NCBI GenBank assembly: GCA_900768265.1
Contig: CAAGCF010000015.1
Location: forward strand, 1 to 48,795
DNA length: 48,795 bases
Direction of reading: 5' to 3'
Source of the DNA: an uncultured Collinsella sp.
Lineage (GTDB): Bacteria; Actinomycetota; Coriobacteriia; Coriobacteriales; Coriobacteriaceae
Part shown: piece by piece, positions 38,857-46,950 of the stretch
Numbering within the stretch: position 1 is the first letter of the stretch
Layout: the number at the start of each line of letters is the position of its first letter
Translations under genes and position numbers: made by a program
The notes under the pieces: model-generated
Told to the model about the DNA's origin: nothing
Seen by the model: only the letters and a program-made list of their open reading frames with translations
Database searches by the model: none

Positions 38857-39861
38857 TTATCGATTCTCGATGCTGCCGATGTTTTTGAGCTCGATGGAGA
38901 TGAGGCCGTTGGGCTCGTTGACAAACTCGATGTACTCGGAGTTCGAACCCATCTCGGCCGGGAAGCTGATCTCGATACCCGTATCGGTACGGATCTTATG
39001 ATTGCGCACCGCCGCGCGTTCGACCTGCTTGCGCTCCACGGGCACACGCTCAGGCACCTTCTCCTCGGTCAGTGCCGCGCGCACGCTCTCCTTGATAACC
39101 GGTTCGTCCTCAAAGACCTCATCGACGATATCCCAGGGCGGAAGCTCCTCGTCATCCTCGACCTTCTCGGCAACGGCAGCCTTAACCTTAGCGAGCGCTA
39201 CGGCCGTATTGGCACCGTGCTCCTCGGCGACTTCCTCGACCACACGCGTCACGGTGTCGATGACCTCCTTGCCCGATACGCCCGTGTCGCACTGCAGCAG
39301 GCCATCGGGGATAAGCATGCGGTCCTCGCCGGCAATCTTGCGCTTCTTGTCCACGTAGCCGATCTCCATGGTACTCGCACGTACGATGGCATAGCTCGGC
39401 ACCTTTTGCGAGGGGTTCGGCAGAATGGCGTAGTGGCGCGCGATGTCGTTGCGCACCTCCCCCTCCTCGCGGCCCACTTCGTGCATAAAAGCCTGCTTGG
39501 AGCCCAGCAGCATCACGGCAAACCAGCGGGCATCCTCATCGTCGTCAAAATCGGCCACGAGCACGTCGGTGGACTCGGCTTTCTCGGCTTTGGTGAGCTC
39601 GGAGGAGATAAACTCCGCAATCTGCTGCGACAGGTCCACGAACTCGCGCTCGCCAAAGAAATAGCCCTTGAGCTCGCCGCCAAACGCAGAGTTCTCGGCA
39701 AACGTGGCGCGTTTATTGTCGGCCGAGGTACGTGCGCGGCGCAGATGCGTGGTCACGAAGTTGCGCACGGTACGACTCTCGATATCGAGCTCGCGCTGGC
39801 TCATAACGTTGACGGCAGAGTCAAAGTCCAGGATATGCAGAATCGCGTGATTGATTTTCAT
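38857..39861 (-). CDS. 37-kDa nucleoid-associated protein (NdpA/YejK family)
   Basis: A 334-residue member of the nucleoid-associated protein family found with bacterial chromosomes; its biochemical role is poorly defined. The start INHAILHILDFDSA is typical, with further family sequence LSQQIAEFISSELTKAEKAESTDVLVADFD and QKVPSYAIVRASTMEIG; the C-terminal third is acidic, then basic (KVPERVPVERKQVERA) and ends in a short beta domain. ATG at 39861 is preferred for its spacing to GGA; ATG at 39870 is the alternative. It stands alone. Confidence 0.8.
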   Translation of the reverse strand: MKINHAILHILDFDSAVNVMSQRELDIESRTVRNFVTTHLRRARTSADNKRATFAENSAFGGELKGYFFGEREFVDLSQQIAEFISSELTKAEKAESTDVLVADFDDDEDARWFAVMLLGSKQAFMHEVGREEGEVRNDIARHYAILPNPSQKVPSYAIVRASTMEIGYVDKKRKIAGEDRMLIPDGLLQCDTGVSGKEVIDTVTRVVEEVAEEHGANTAVALAKVKAAVAEKVEDDEELPPWDIVDEVFEDEPVIKESVRAALTEEKVPERVPVERKQVERAAVRNHKIRTDTGIEISFPAEMGSNSEYIEFVNEPNGLISIELKNIGSIENR

Positions 39862-39935
39862 ATACGGCATTCCGTTCTAGATTGATTTCGGCACGAACCA
39901 GTATAGCGGTCGAGCCCTCCCCGAGCGCATCGAAG

Positions 39936-39970
39936 ATTGGTGCATCGGGGACAGGTTGCTTTGCACCAAT
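39936..39970. repeat. Short hairpin containing the GGGGACAGGTT motif
   Basis: ATTGGTGCA pairs with TGCACCAAT (39936-39944 with 39962-39970). The loop and right arm form a 21-base motif (39947-39967) that recurs in the same orientation at 41160-41180 with 18 matches, so the two copies flank the DUF2974 gene. Confidence 0.5.
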
Positions 39971-39972
39971 GG

Positions 39973-41133
39973 CTAGCGCAGGAGCTCGGACTGCCAAGCC
40001 TCGAGCTGTTCTGCCAGACTCTTACCGGCAGCGGACATGTCGATCTGGGGTCGTTTGGGCAGCAGTGCGCACTTAAGGATTGCCACGATGGTCTGTGAGA
40101 CAAAGCGTCGCGTATCCTTGTCAAAGCCTTGCGCAGCCTGGAGCATCACGGGCAGGCTCTCGCGCAGATTCCCAGCGATATCCGCAAACCGCTCAGCACC
40201 CGTAGCCTCAAACACGGAGAACAATGCATCTACAAAACGCTCGCGCTCGTTAGGCGACACTGCAAGCAGCATCTCGCGAATGGAGCCATCAACGTATCGA
40301 GCACCGGCGGACAGGCGCTCACAGTACACGAAGTCGCGACCATCAACCACCCAGCTAAAGGGATTGTGCTGCAGCAGGCTGAACTCGGTGCTCTCAACGA
40401 TGGCATAGTCCTCCTGTGTCTCGAACATCATGCCAAAGATCGACGACCGAGGTAGCGTCTTGTCGATTCGACCGGAAAGATCGGCAAAGGCGTCGCCGTT
40501 CAGAAACTCCTCGACGAAGCCCGGACCATCATGGGAATACGCCCGTTCGATTCGCCCACGGGCGACATCGGAGCACATCGCCGCACCGTACACCGCAAGG
40601 TTTCCACCCTTGGAATGACCTCCGCACAAAAGCGGCCCGTCGATCGCATCCGCCGCCTCGTCCACATAACGCGCCGCGGATTCCTGGGCCGGCACAGGAC
40701 ACCGGAACGCCATGTTAAAGTCCTCTTTCCAGCCCACAATCGTGCTGTCGGTCCCCCGGAAGGAAAGATAGCTAAACCCCGCCGGAAACCGGAACGCCAT
40801 GGCTGCAAACTGCTCTGTCGCCACCACATCGCTCACGGAACGATAGCCGCAAACGTGCACGCCACGGTAGCGAGGGCTTGCTGCCACGGCCTCCAACAAG
40901 GCCCTGCTCCCCTCTGGATCCCACAGGTCGCCAATCATGTCCCGGTAGCACTCGGCACGAAGCAGCTCACGTACGTCTAGGCCCTGCCAGTTCGTCAGCT
41001 CCGCCATATCACCCGGTAAACGCAAATAGGACAACCACGCAAAGACCAGGCTATCCACCGCGCAGAACGGCCGTTCCTCAAACGGGTCAAACGCCGTCTG
41101 GGCATAGGTCAAAAAATTAGGCGAATCCGACAT
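39973..41133 (-). CDS. DUF2974 (Mbeg1-like) alpha/beta hydrolase
   Basis: A 386-residue protein of the DUF2974 family, thought to be lipase-like. The nucleophile elbow GGHSKGGNLA (about residue 168) contains the expected Ser; YLSFRGTDSTIVGWKEDFNMAF precedes it and SHDGPGFVEEF follows. Possible acid and His residues lie in the C-terminal half, but I cannot assign them. No signal peptide, so cytosolic. The start at 41133 is an ATG with only weak ribosome-binding support. Direct repeats flank the gene on both sides. Confidence 0.75.
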   Translation of the reverse strand: MSDSPNFLTYAQTAFDPFEERPFCAVDSLVFAWLSYLRLPGDMAELTNWQGLDVRELLRAECYRDMIGDLWDPEGSRALLEAVAASPRYRGVHVCGYRSVSDVVATEQFAAMAFRFPAGFSYLSFRGTDSTIVGWKEDFNMAFRCPVPAQESAARYVDEAADAIDGPLLCGGHSKGGNLAVYGAAMCSDVARGRIERAYSHDGPGFVEEFLNGDAFADLSGRIDKTLPRSSIFGMMFETQEDYAIVESTEFSLLQHNPFSWVVDGRDFVYCERLSAGARYVDGSIREMLLAVSPNERERFVDALFSVFEATGAERFADIAGNLRESLPVMLQAAQGFDKDTRRFVSQTIVAILKCALLPKRPQIDMSAAGKSLAEQLEAWQSELLR

Positions 41134-41159
41134 GGCGCTCCCATCAACTATGGCGCATT

Positions 41160-41180
41160 GGGGTCAGGTTATTTTGCACC
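41160..41180. repeat. Second copy of the GGGG(A/T)CAGGTT motif
   Basis: Matches 39947-39967 at 18 of 21 positions, in direct orientation, on the other side of the DUF2974 gene. A third partial copy, inverted, lies at 25859-25876. Confidence 0.5.
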
Positions 41181-41182
41181 AA

Positions 41183-41220
41183 AAAGGCGCCCGGACCGTG
41201 TGGACCGGACGCCTTTCATT
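41183..41220 (-). terminator. Terminator after ldh
   Basis: On the minus strand AAAGGCGTCCGG pairs with CCGGGCGCCTTTTT, ending in a T run. It lies 28 bases after the ldh stop. Confidence 0.8.
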
Positions 41221-41247
41221 GTAGCCTGTTGCCCAAAAGAGCTTGAT

Positions 41248-42198
41248 TTAGCAGGAGAAGTCGACGCTGTCGATGATGTCCTTGAGGGCCTTTGCAGAGG
41301 CGGTGAGCTCATGCTGCTCGTTATCGTTCAGCGGCACGGGGACGCGGCAGACAACGCCGTCGCGGCCAACGACGGTCGGCATGGAGATGGCAAGATCGGA
41401 CAGGCCATACTCGCCCACCATGAGCGAGGAGACGGGCAGAACGGTCTGCTCGTCACGCATGACGGCGGTGCAAATGCGCTTGACGGCCATGGCGACGCCA
41501 TAGTAGGTGGCGTGCTTCTTCTCGATGATGGTGTAGGCGGAGTTCTTAACGTCCTCGGCGATGCGCTTCTCGGCAGCCTCATGCTCCAGGTGGCCGTGAA
41601 GCTCGCAGAAGGTGTTCAGCGGAACGCCGGCAACCTGGGCGCTGGACCAAGCGACGAACTCGGAGTCGCCGTGCTCGCCCATAACATAGGCCTGGACATC
41701 GCGCGGGTCGACCTCAACGTGAGCGCCGAGCATCTGCTGCAGACGGCCGGTGTCGAGCACGGTACCGGAGCCGATGACATGGCCCTCGGGCAGGCCGGAC
41801 ATCTTGATGGCGGCATAGGTCAGAACATCGACCGGGTTGGAGACGATGAGCAGAATGCCGTCGAAGCCAGACTTCTTAATCTCGGGGATAATGGACTTAA
41901 AGATGTTGACGTTCTTGTTAACCAGGTCCAAGCGGGTCTCACCGGGCTTCTGGGCAGCGCCAGCGGTGACGACGATCATGGCGGCGTCGGCGACATCGGA
42001 ATAATCGCCGGCGTAGATCTTCATCGGCTCGGCAAACGTCATGCCGTGCGCGATATCCAGAGCCTCACCCTCGGCGCGGTTCTTGTCCACGTCGATGAGG
42101 ACCATCTCGGAGAACAGACCGCTCTGCATCAGCGCGAACGCCGAAGACGAACCGACGAAACCGCAGCCGACAATAGCGACTTTCTTCTCGTTAACCAT
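41248..42198 (-). CDS. ldh: L-lactate dehydrogenase
   Basis: A 316-residue NAD-dependent enzyme reducing pyruvate to L-lactate. The Rossmann motif VGCGFVGSSSAFAL opens the protein; VTAGAAQKPGETRLDL covers the active-site loop with the substrate-closing Arg, SNPVDVLTY follows, and GEHGDSEFVAWS (about 176) carries the catalytic His. The ATG at 42198 is chosen because GGGAG lies six bases upstream; the longer frame adds 26 residues outside the fold. A 13-bp leader hairpin (42225-42255) lies upstream. Confidence 0.95.
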   Translation of the reverse strand: MVNEKKVAIVGCGFVGSSSAFALMQSGLFSEMVLIDVDKNRAEGEALDIAHGMTFAEPMKIYAGDYSDVADAAMIVVTAGAAQKPGETRLDLVNKNVNIFKSIIPEIKKSGFDGILLIVSNPVDVLTYAAIKMSGLPEGHVIGSGTVLDTGRLQQMLGAHVEVDPRDVQAYVMGEHGDSEFVAWSSAQVAGVPLNTFCELHGHLEHEAAEKRIAEDVKNSAYTIIEKKHATYYGVAMAVKRICTAVMRDEQTVLPVSSLMVGEYGLSDLAISMPTVVGRDGVVCRVPVPLNDNEQHELTASAKALKDIIDSVDFSC

Positions 42199-42224
42199 TA
42201 GAAACTCCCATCTCTCTCCACAAG

Positions 42225-42255
42225 CAAGCCGCCCGGGAACGACCCGAGCGGCTTG
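42225..42255 (-). promoter_or_regulatory. Leader hairpin of ldh
   Basis: CAAGCCGCTCGGG pairs with CCCGGGCGGCTTG (one wobble) around a 5-nt loop, about 27 bases upstream of the ldh start and without a T tract. It may stabilise the mRNA or end the upstream transcript weakly. Confidence 0.45.
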
Positions 42256-42359
42256 CCGTAATCCCAATACATCCAATCGGGACTTTGATTATGCTCCTAT
42301 TCGCAGCCAAAAATCGACCGTTTACCGAAATTGTTTGCAGAAATCGTAAAATAACTGCA

Positions 42360-42373
42360 CGAAATCGGTTTCG
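42360..42373. promoter_or_regulatory. Palindrome in the ldh promoter region
   Basis: CGAAATCGGTTTCG, the clearest of three GAAAT-containing sites in the AT-rich stretch between the aminotransferase and ldh. It is a candidate operator; no known consensus was matched. Confidence 0.3.
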
Positions 42374-42399
42374 AGCTATTGACGAGGCGAAATACCTTT

Positions 42400-43563
42400 C
42401 TAATACAGGCCCGCCTCGCGAATGGCCTCGACAGCCAAAGCAATCTGATCGGGCGGCAGGACCAGCGCCATGCGCACGTGCCCCTCACCCGAAGGACCAA
42501 AGCTCGCGCCCGGCGTCACCACAACGCCGGCCTTCTCCATAAGCTCCTCGCAAAACGCCATGGAATCGGTGCGACCACCGGGAAGCTTGGCCCACACAAA
42601 CATAGAGCCATGCGCGTTGGGGCGCTCCCACCCCAAGCCCTCAAGACCGTCGCACAGGGCATCGCGGCGCTCCTGGTACTTCAGACGCTGCGCCTCGACC
42701 TCATCGCGCGGACCGTTCAGGCAGGCGATAGCAGCCTTCTGGATCGGGAAGAACATACCAAAGTCGATCTGGCCGCGCAGCTTGGCAAAGGCAGAGACCA
42801 CGTCCTCGCGGCCGACCAAAAAGCCGATACGCGCACCGGTGACGTTAAACGACTTGGAGAGCGAGAAGAACTCCACGCCCACCTCGAGCGCGCCGGGATA
42901 CTGCAAGAAGCTTCCGCCCGGCTCGCCGTCGAACACGATGTCGGAGTACGCATTGTCATGGACGATGAGCAGGTCGTGCTCGCGGGCGAAAGCGATAATC
43001 TCCTCATAGACCTCGGGCGTACCCACCGAGCCCACCGGGTTGGCGGGCAGTGACACGATCATGTACTTGGCGCGATCGGCCACCTCGGGATCGATGCCCG
43101 CCACATAGGGCAGGTAATTGTGCTCGGCAACCAGCGGATAGTACTCGAGCTTGGCATCGGCGATCTTGGCACCCGCCTCAAAGACCGGGTAGCACGGATC
43201 GGGAACCAGAATGGTGTCACCCGGATCGAGCAGGGCCAGGCCCAAATGGCCCACACCTTCCTGTGTGCCGTTGCACGACTGCACCATGGACGGCGTAATG
43301 CCTGAAACGCCAAAGCGACGCTCATAGTAATCGCACACGGCCTGCTTGAGTTCGGGCAGGTCGCGCAGGGCATACTTCCACATCTCGGGATCTTGGGCTG
43401 CCTGCGTGAGCGCCTCGACCACGTGGCCGTACGGCTTAAAGTCGGGCGTGCCCACGCTCATGTTGTAAATGGTCTTGCCCTGAGCCTTCAGCGCGAGCAG
43501 CTTGTTGTTGAGCGAGGCGAAGACCTCCGCGCCAAAGCGGTCGAGACGCTGCGATGCCTGCAT
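42400..43563 (-). CDS. Class I/II PLP aminotransferase, candidate in diaminopimelate synthesis
   Basis: A 387-residue fold-type I aminotransferase. SVGTPDFKPYGHVVEAL opens the core, then SCNGTQEGVGHLGLAL, PDPCYPVFEAGAKI, SLPANPVGSVG and the PLP Lys in FSLSKSFNVTGARIGF (about 235). It is most like DapL/PatA-type and other broad aspartate-like transaminases, so it could supply the N-acetyl-LL-diaminopimelate transamination missing from the lysine cluster, but the substrate is not certain. The ATG at 43563 has GGAAGG eight bases upstream. A terminator-like hairpin directly precedes that site. Confidence 0.8.
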   Translation of the reverse strand: MQASQRLDRFGAEVFASLNNKLLALKAQGKTIYNMSVGTPDFKPYGHVVEALTQAAQDPEMWKYALRDLPELKQAVCDYYERRFGVSGITPSMVQSCNGTQEGVGHLGLALLDPGDTILVPDPCYPVFEAGAKIADAKLEYYPLVAEHNYLPYVAGIDPEVADRAKYMIVSLPANPVGSVGTPEVYEEIIAFAREHDLLIVHDNAYSDIVFDGEPGGSFLQYPGALEVGVEFFSLSKSFNVTGARIGFLVGREDVVSAFAKLRGQIDFGMFFPIQKAAIACLNGPRDEVEAQRLKYQERRDALCDGLEGLGWERPNAHGSMFVWAKLPGGRTDSMAFCEELMEKAGVVVTPGASFGPSGEGHVRMALVLPPDQIALAVEAIREAGLY

Positions 43564-43581
43564 GGTGCCACCTTCCGATAT

Positions 43582-43612
43582 AAAAACGCGGCGCTCCGAC
43601 AAGAGCGCCGCG
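43582..43612 (-). terminator. Terminator abutting the aminotransferase ribosome-binding site
   Basis: A perfect 10-bp stem CGCGGCGCTC/GAGCGCCGCG followed by T5 on the minus strand, 18 bases before the start codon. It can end nadE transcripts, but any aminotransferase mRNA starting upstream must pass it, so it may attenuate. Confidence 0.75.
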
Positions 43613-43680
43613 CGATACGGGCCATCAGATTGCAAAAGTGTAACGCTTGCAACCCCCGTATTGGTTCAATTTAGCCAACC

Positions 43681-45660
43681 TTAGTCAACTGGATTGAGCG
43701 CGTCGATCTGCGCAAGCCACAGACGCGAGCTGGCGTCACTCGGCATACGCCAATCGCCGCGCGGGCTGAGCGTCACCGAGCCAACCTTGGGGCCATCGGG
43801 CAGGCAGCTGCGCTTAAACTGCTGGGCAAAGAAGCGACGATAGAACGTACGCAGCCACGTGTGGACGGTCTTGGCGTCGTAGACACCCTCGAAACTCTTG
43901 AGCGCCATGCGGTAGATCTTGCCCGGCTCAAAGCCAAAACGCAGCAAGTAGTAGAGGAAGTAGTCGTGCAACTCGTACGGGCCCACCAAATCCTCAGTCT
44001 TCTGCGCAATCTCGCCGTCGCCCGTGGGCGGCAGAAGCTCGGGGGACACCGGCGTGTCGAGGATATCGAGCAAAACCTCGGCAATACGCCCGCCAAAGAC
44101 ATCAGCCGCATAACGCACCAAGTGACGCACGAGTGTCTTGGGCACGCTCGCGTTGACGGCGTACATGCTCATGTGGTCGCCGTTATAGGTAGCCCAGCCG
44201 AGTGCCAACTCCGACAGGTCGCCCGTGCCGATGACAAAACCGCCAGCCTGGTTGGCCAGATCCATCAGAATCTGCGTACGCTCGCGGGCCTGGCTGTTCT
44301 CGTAGGTCACGTCCTGCACGGTCGGATCGTGCTCAATGTCCTTGAAGTGCTGCTCCACAGCCGCGTGGATCGAAACCTCGCGGAAGCTCACGCCCAGGTC
44401 GCGCGCGAGCGACTCGGCGTTGGACTTAGTGCGATGCGTCGTGCCAAAGCCGGGCATGGAGACCGCCGTGATACCCGTGCGCGGCAGCCCCAGCGCATCG
44501 AAGGCGCGCACGGTCACAAGCAGTGCCAGCGTGGAGTCCAGGCCGCCCGAAAGACCGATGACTGCAGCCTTGGTGCCCGTATGGGCCAGGCGGGTCTTAA
44601 GGCCGGCGGTCTGCAGGTCGAGGATGGTCTCGCAGCGCTCGGCCAGGTCACCATGGTCGGCCGGTACAAAGGGCGCGCGCGGGAAAACGCGGTCGATATC
44701 GCAGACATCGCGCAGGACAGGCTCTTTGGCCAGCACGCCCTCAAAAGAGAACTCAACGGTCGTGGCCTCCGGCGCATCGTCCGCGCGCGTCCACGTCGTC
44801 GAGCGACGGCGCTCGGCAACCAGGCGGTCAAGATCGACATCGGCGATGGCCATATCGCAGGTAAGCAGTTTGGTCGCGGCGAGCTTGGAGCCGTTTTCGT
44901 AGACGAGGTTCTCGCCCGCAAAGACCATATCGGTCGTGGACTCGCCCTCGCTCGCATCCGCGTAGGCATAGGCGCAGTACAGGCGCGCGCTTTGGTTAGA
45001 GATAAGGCTGCGGCGGTAATCTGCCTTACCGATGATCTCGTCCGAAGCCGACGGGTTGAGAATCACCGTCGCGCCGGCAAGCGCCATCTCGGTCGAAGGG
45101 GGCGCCGGCACCCACAGGTCCTCACAAACCTCAATGCCCAGCACCAGGTCCTCGGTGCCCTCATCACAGCAACGGTAGACAAGCCCCGAGCCCAGCGGGA
45201 CCGGACCCTGACCGGCAAATTCAAGCCAAACGGGATCGGTAGGTGCCGGAGCAAACCAACGGCGCTCATAGAACTCGCCATAGTTGGGCAAATACTTCTT
45301 GGCCGTGAGGCCCAAAAGCTCGCCCGCGCAGCACACGGCGGCGCAGTTGTAGATATTCTCGGCAACTGTAACGGGAAGACCGATAGTAAAGACAATCGGC
45401 AGCTCACGAGTCTCGTCGAGGATATGCACCAGAGCAGCCTCGCAGGCATGCAGCAGCGTGCGGTTATGGAACAGATCGGCCGCGGTATAGCCGGTCAGGT
45501 TAAGCTCGGGCAGCACCAGAGCACGAACGCCGCGCTCGGCAGCATCGCGAACAGCCGCCAGCGCCACCTCAGCATTACCCTCGACATCGGCGACGCGAAT
45601 CTGCGGCGACGCCGCCGCCACACGCAAAAAGCCATCAGACTGAGAAAGGTGAAGATTCAT
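43681..45660 (-). CDS. nadE: Glutamine-dependent NAD+ synthetase
   Basis: A 659-residue two-domain enzyme making NAD from deamido-NAD, glutamine and ATP. The N-terminal nitrilase domain has its Glu-Lys-Cys triad in LPELNLTGY (about 46), TAKKYLPNYGEFYE (about 119) and GIEVCEDLW (about 175); the C-terminal synthetase domain has the ATP motif GLSGGLDSTLALL (about 368) and ends with the usual long-form tail. Ammonia passes between the domains. The ATG at 45660 is preferred because GGGAGC lies seven bases upstream; the frame opens 27 bases earlier without support. Confidence 0.95.
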   Translation of the reverse strand: MNLHLSQSDGFLRVAAASPQIRVADVEGNAEVALAAVRDAAERGVRALVLPELNLTGYTAADLFHNRTLLHACEAALVHILDETRELPIVFTIGLPVTVAENIYNCAAVCCAGELLGLTAKKYLPNYGEFYERRWFAPAPTDPVWLEFAGQGPVPLGSGLVYRCCDEGTEDLVLGIEVCEDLWVPAPPSTEMALAGATVILNPSASDEIIGKADYRRSLISNQSARLYCAYAYADASEGESTTDMVFAGENLVYENGSKLAATKLLTCDMAIADVDLDRLVAERRRSTTWTRADDAPEATTVEFSFEGVLAKEPVLRDVCDIDRVFPRAPFVPADHGDLAERCETILDLQTAGLKTRLAHTGTKAAVIGLSGGLDSTLALLVTVRAFDALGLPRTGITAVSMPGFGTTHRTKSNAESLARDLGVSFREVSIHAAVEQHFKDIEHDPTVQDVTYENSQARERTQILMDLANQAGGFVIGTGDLSELALGWATYNGDHMSMYAVNASVPKTLVRHLVRYAADVFGGRIAEVLLDILDTPVSPELLPPTGDGEIAQKTEDLVGPYELHDYFLYYLLRFGFEPGKIYRMALKSFEGVYDAKTVHTWLRTFYRRFFAQQFKRSCLPDGPKVGSVTLSPRGDWRMPSDASSRLWLAQIDALNPVD

Positions 45661-45863
45661 AAGAATGCTCCCGTGCGTAGACGCCATTCACAACAATTAG
45701 CAAGCCCTATTGTAGTTCAACCGCCGGGTGCAACCGCATCCCACCACCTTGGTGAGCTATTGATGAGTTGATGGTATCTGTTAAATGTCACGTACGATTC
45801 ACATCTGGTGGGTACCCTGATGGCTAAACGAAACGAAGCAGATTTACACCGGGAGGACCCCGT

Positions 45864-46814
45864 ATGACAACCAAGTACACCGACGCGCCGCGCACGCGCG
45901 TCATGACACCGGCCGCGCTCAACAACGGCGTTCACGAAAATCATTCCATCGGACAGACCATGGCCATCGCGCCCAAAAAAGGCCTGTTCGACGACATTTC
46001 CATTCCCCAGATCGTCGCCGGCGCCGCTGCTGCCGCCACGAGCGTCGCGCTTGCCTCCAAGATCGGTATCGCCGGATCGGTGATCGGCGCCGCCGTGAGC
46101 TCGGTCATCACCGTTGTGTCCTCGCAGGTCTACCGCCACTTTATCTCTGCCAGCGCCGAAGCCCTCAAAGGTACGCACGCCGCCGACGACTACCCTGCCG
46201 GCGCCTATGAGCCCGTTGAGTTTAATGCCGAGGAGCACCTGGGCGGCGCCGCGACTACGCAGGAGATGCGCCAGATTGCGGGGCGCGCGACCACGGCGCG
46301 CGTCGCCCCCAACAGCCTGCGCGCCAAGGCGGCGGCAGAGCGCAGCCAGACGCAAAAGAAGGTCATCGTTTTCTCGATCGCCATCGCCATCGTCGCGGTC
46401 ATCGCCTGCACCGGTGCCATCCTTATCACCACCGCCGGTGAGGGTCTGGGCGAGCGACCCGAGCCAATCCTTTCGTCGCGCACGACTGAGAGTGATGCAA
46501 ATGGCGACACCCAGTCGCAAGACCAGCAGGCACAGACGGACGGCACGCAAGACAGTTCCGCCTCTGGCGATTCGTCTTCGAACACCCAAAACCAATCGCA
46601 GGGCACCGATTCCTCTACGTCCAACAGTGGCACGCCGTCCGGCACGACCGACTCAAGCCAAACGACTGACGGTTCGCAGCCGAACACGGGCGGCCAGACG
46701 AGCGACACCACGTCGGGAACGGGCACAGCAGACAGCAACAACAGCAATTCGAGCGGCACCACATCGGGCACGACATCTGACAGTTCAAGCCAGGGCACGA
46801 CATCGGGCAACTAG
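45864..46814 (+). CDS. Membrane protein with long Ser/Thr/Gln-rich tail
   Basis: A 316-residue protein of unknown function. The polar N-terminus is followed by a Gly/Ala-rich hydrophobic region (about 48-90: PQIVAGAAAAATSVALAS), an Arg-rich cytosolic loop (about 140-172), a strong membrane helix (about 174-194) and a 115-residue low-complexity tail of Ser, Thr, Gly, Gln, Asn and Asp, probably outside the cell. Such tails often span the wall or are glycosylated. No enzymatic motif or LPxTG. The ATG at 45864 has GGGAGG upstream. It shares no clear operon with its neighbours. Confidence 0.6.
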   Translation: MTTKYTDAPRTRVMTPAALNNGVHENHSIGQTMAIAPKKGLFDDISIPQIVAGAAAAATSVALASKIGIAGSVIGAAVSSVITVVSSQVYRHFISASAEALKGTHAADDYPAGAYEPVEFNAEEHLGGAATTQEMRQIAGRATTARVAPNSLRAKAAAERSQTQKKVIVFSIAIAIVAVIACTGAILITTAGEGLGERPEPILSSRTTESDANGDTQSQDQQAQTDGTQDSSASGDSSSNTQNQSQGTDSSTSNSGTPSGTTDSSQTTDGSQPNTGGQTSDTTSGTGTADSNNSNSSGTTSGTTSDSSSQGTTSGN

Positions 46815-46950
46815 GCGCTGCATCCCCAGATAGGCAACCTGTACAACGGGCGCGAATCGACAACGGTTCGCGCCCGCTTGCCTTGGGCGCCGCCATGGCG
46901 AACGCCATGCGATGGTAAGATGCTTTACATATGCAAAGAGGAGATTTGCC

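Noticed and set aside
42360..42373. Rex operator upstream of ldh
   Set aside because: The palindrome CGAAATCGGTTTCG does not match the Rex pattern TTGTG...CACAA.
43861..45771. A 636-codon plus-strand frame opposite nadE
   Set aside because: Arg/Ala/His-rich shadow of a highly conserved gene.
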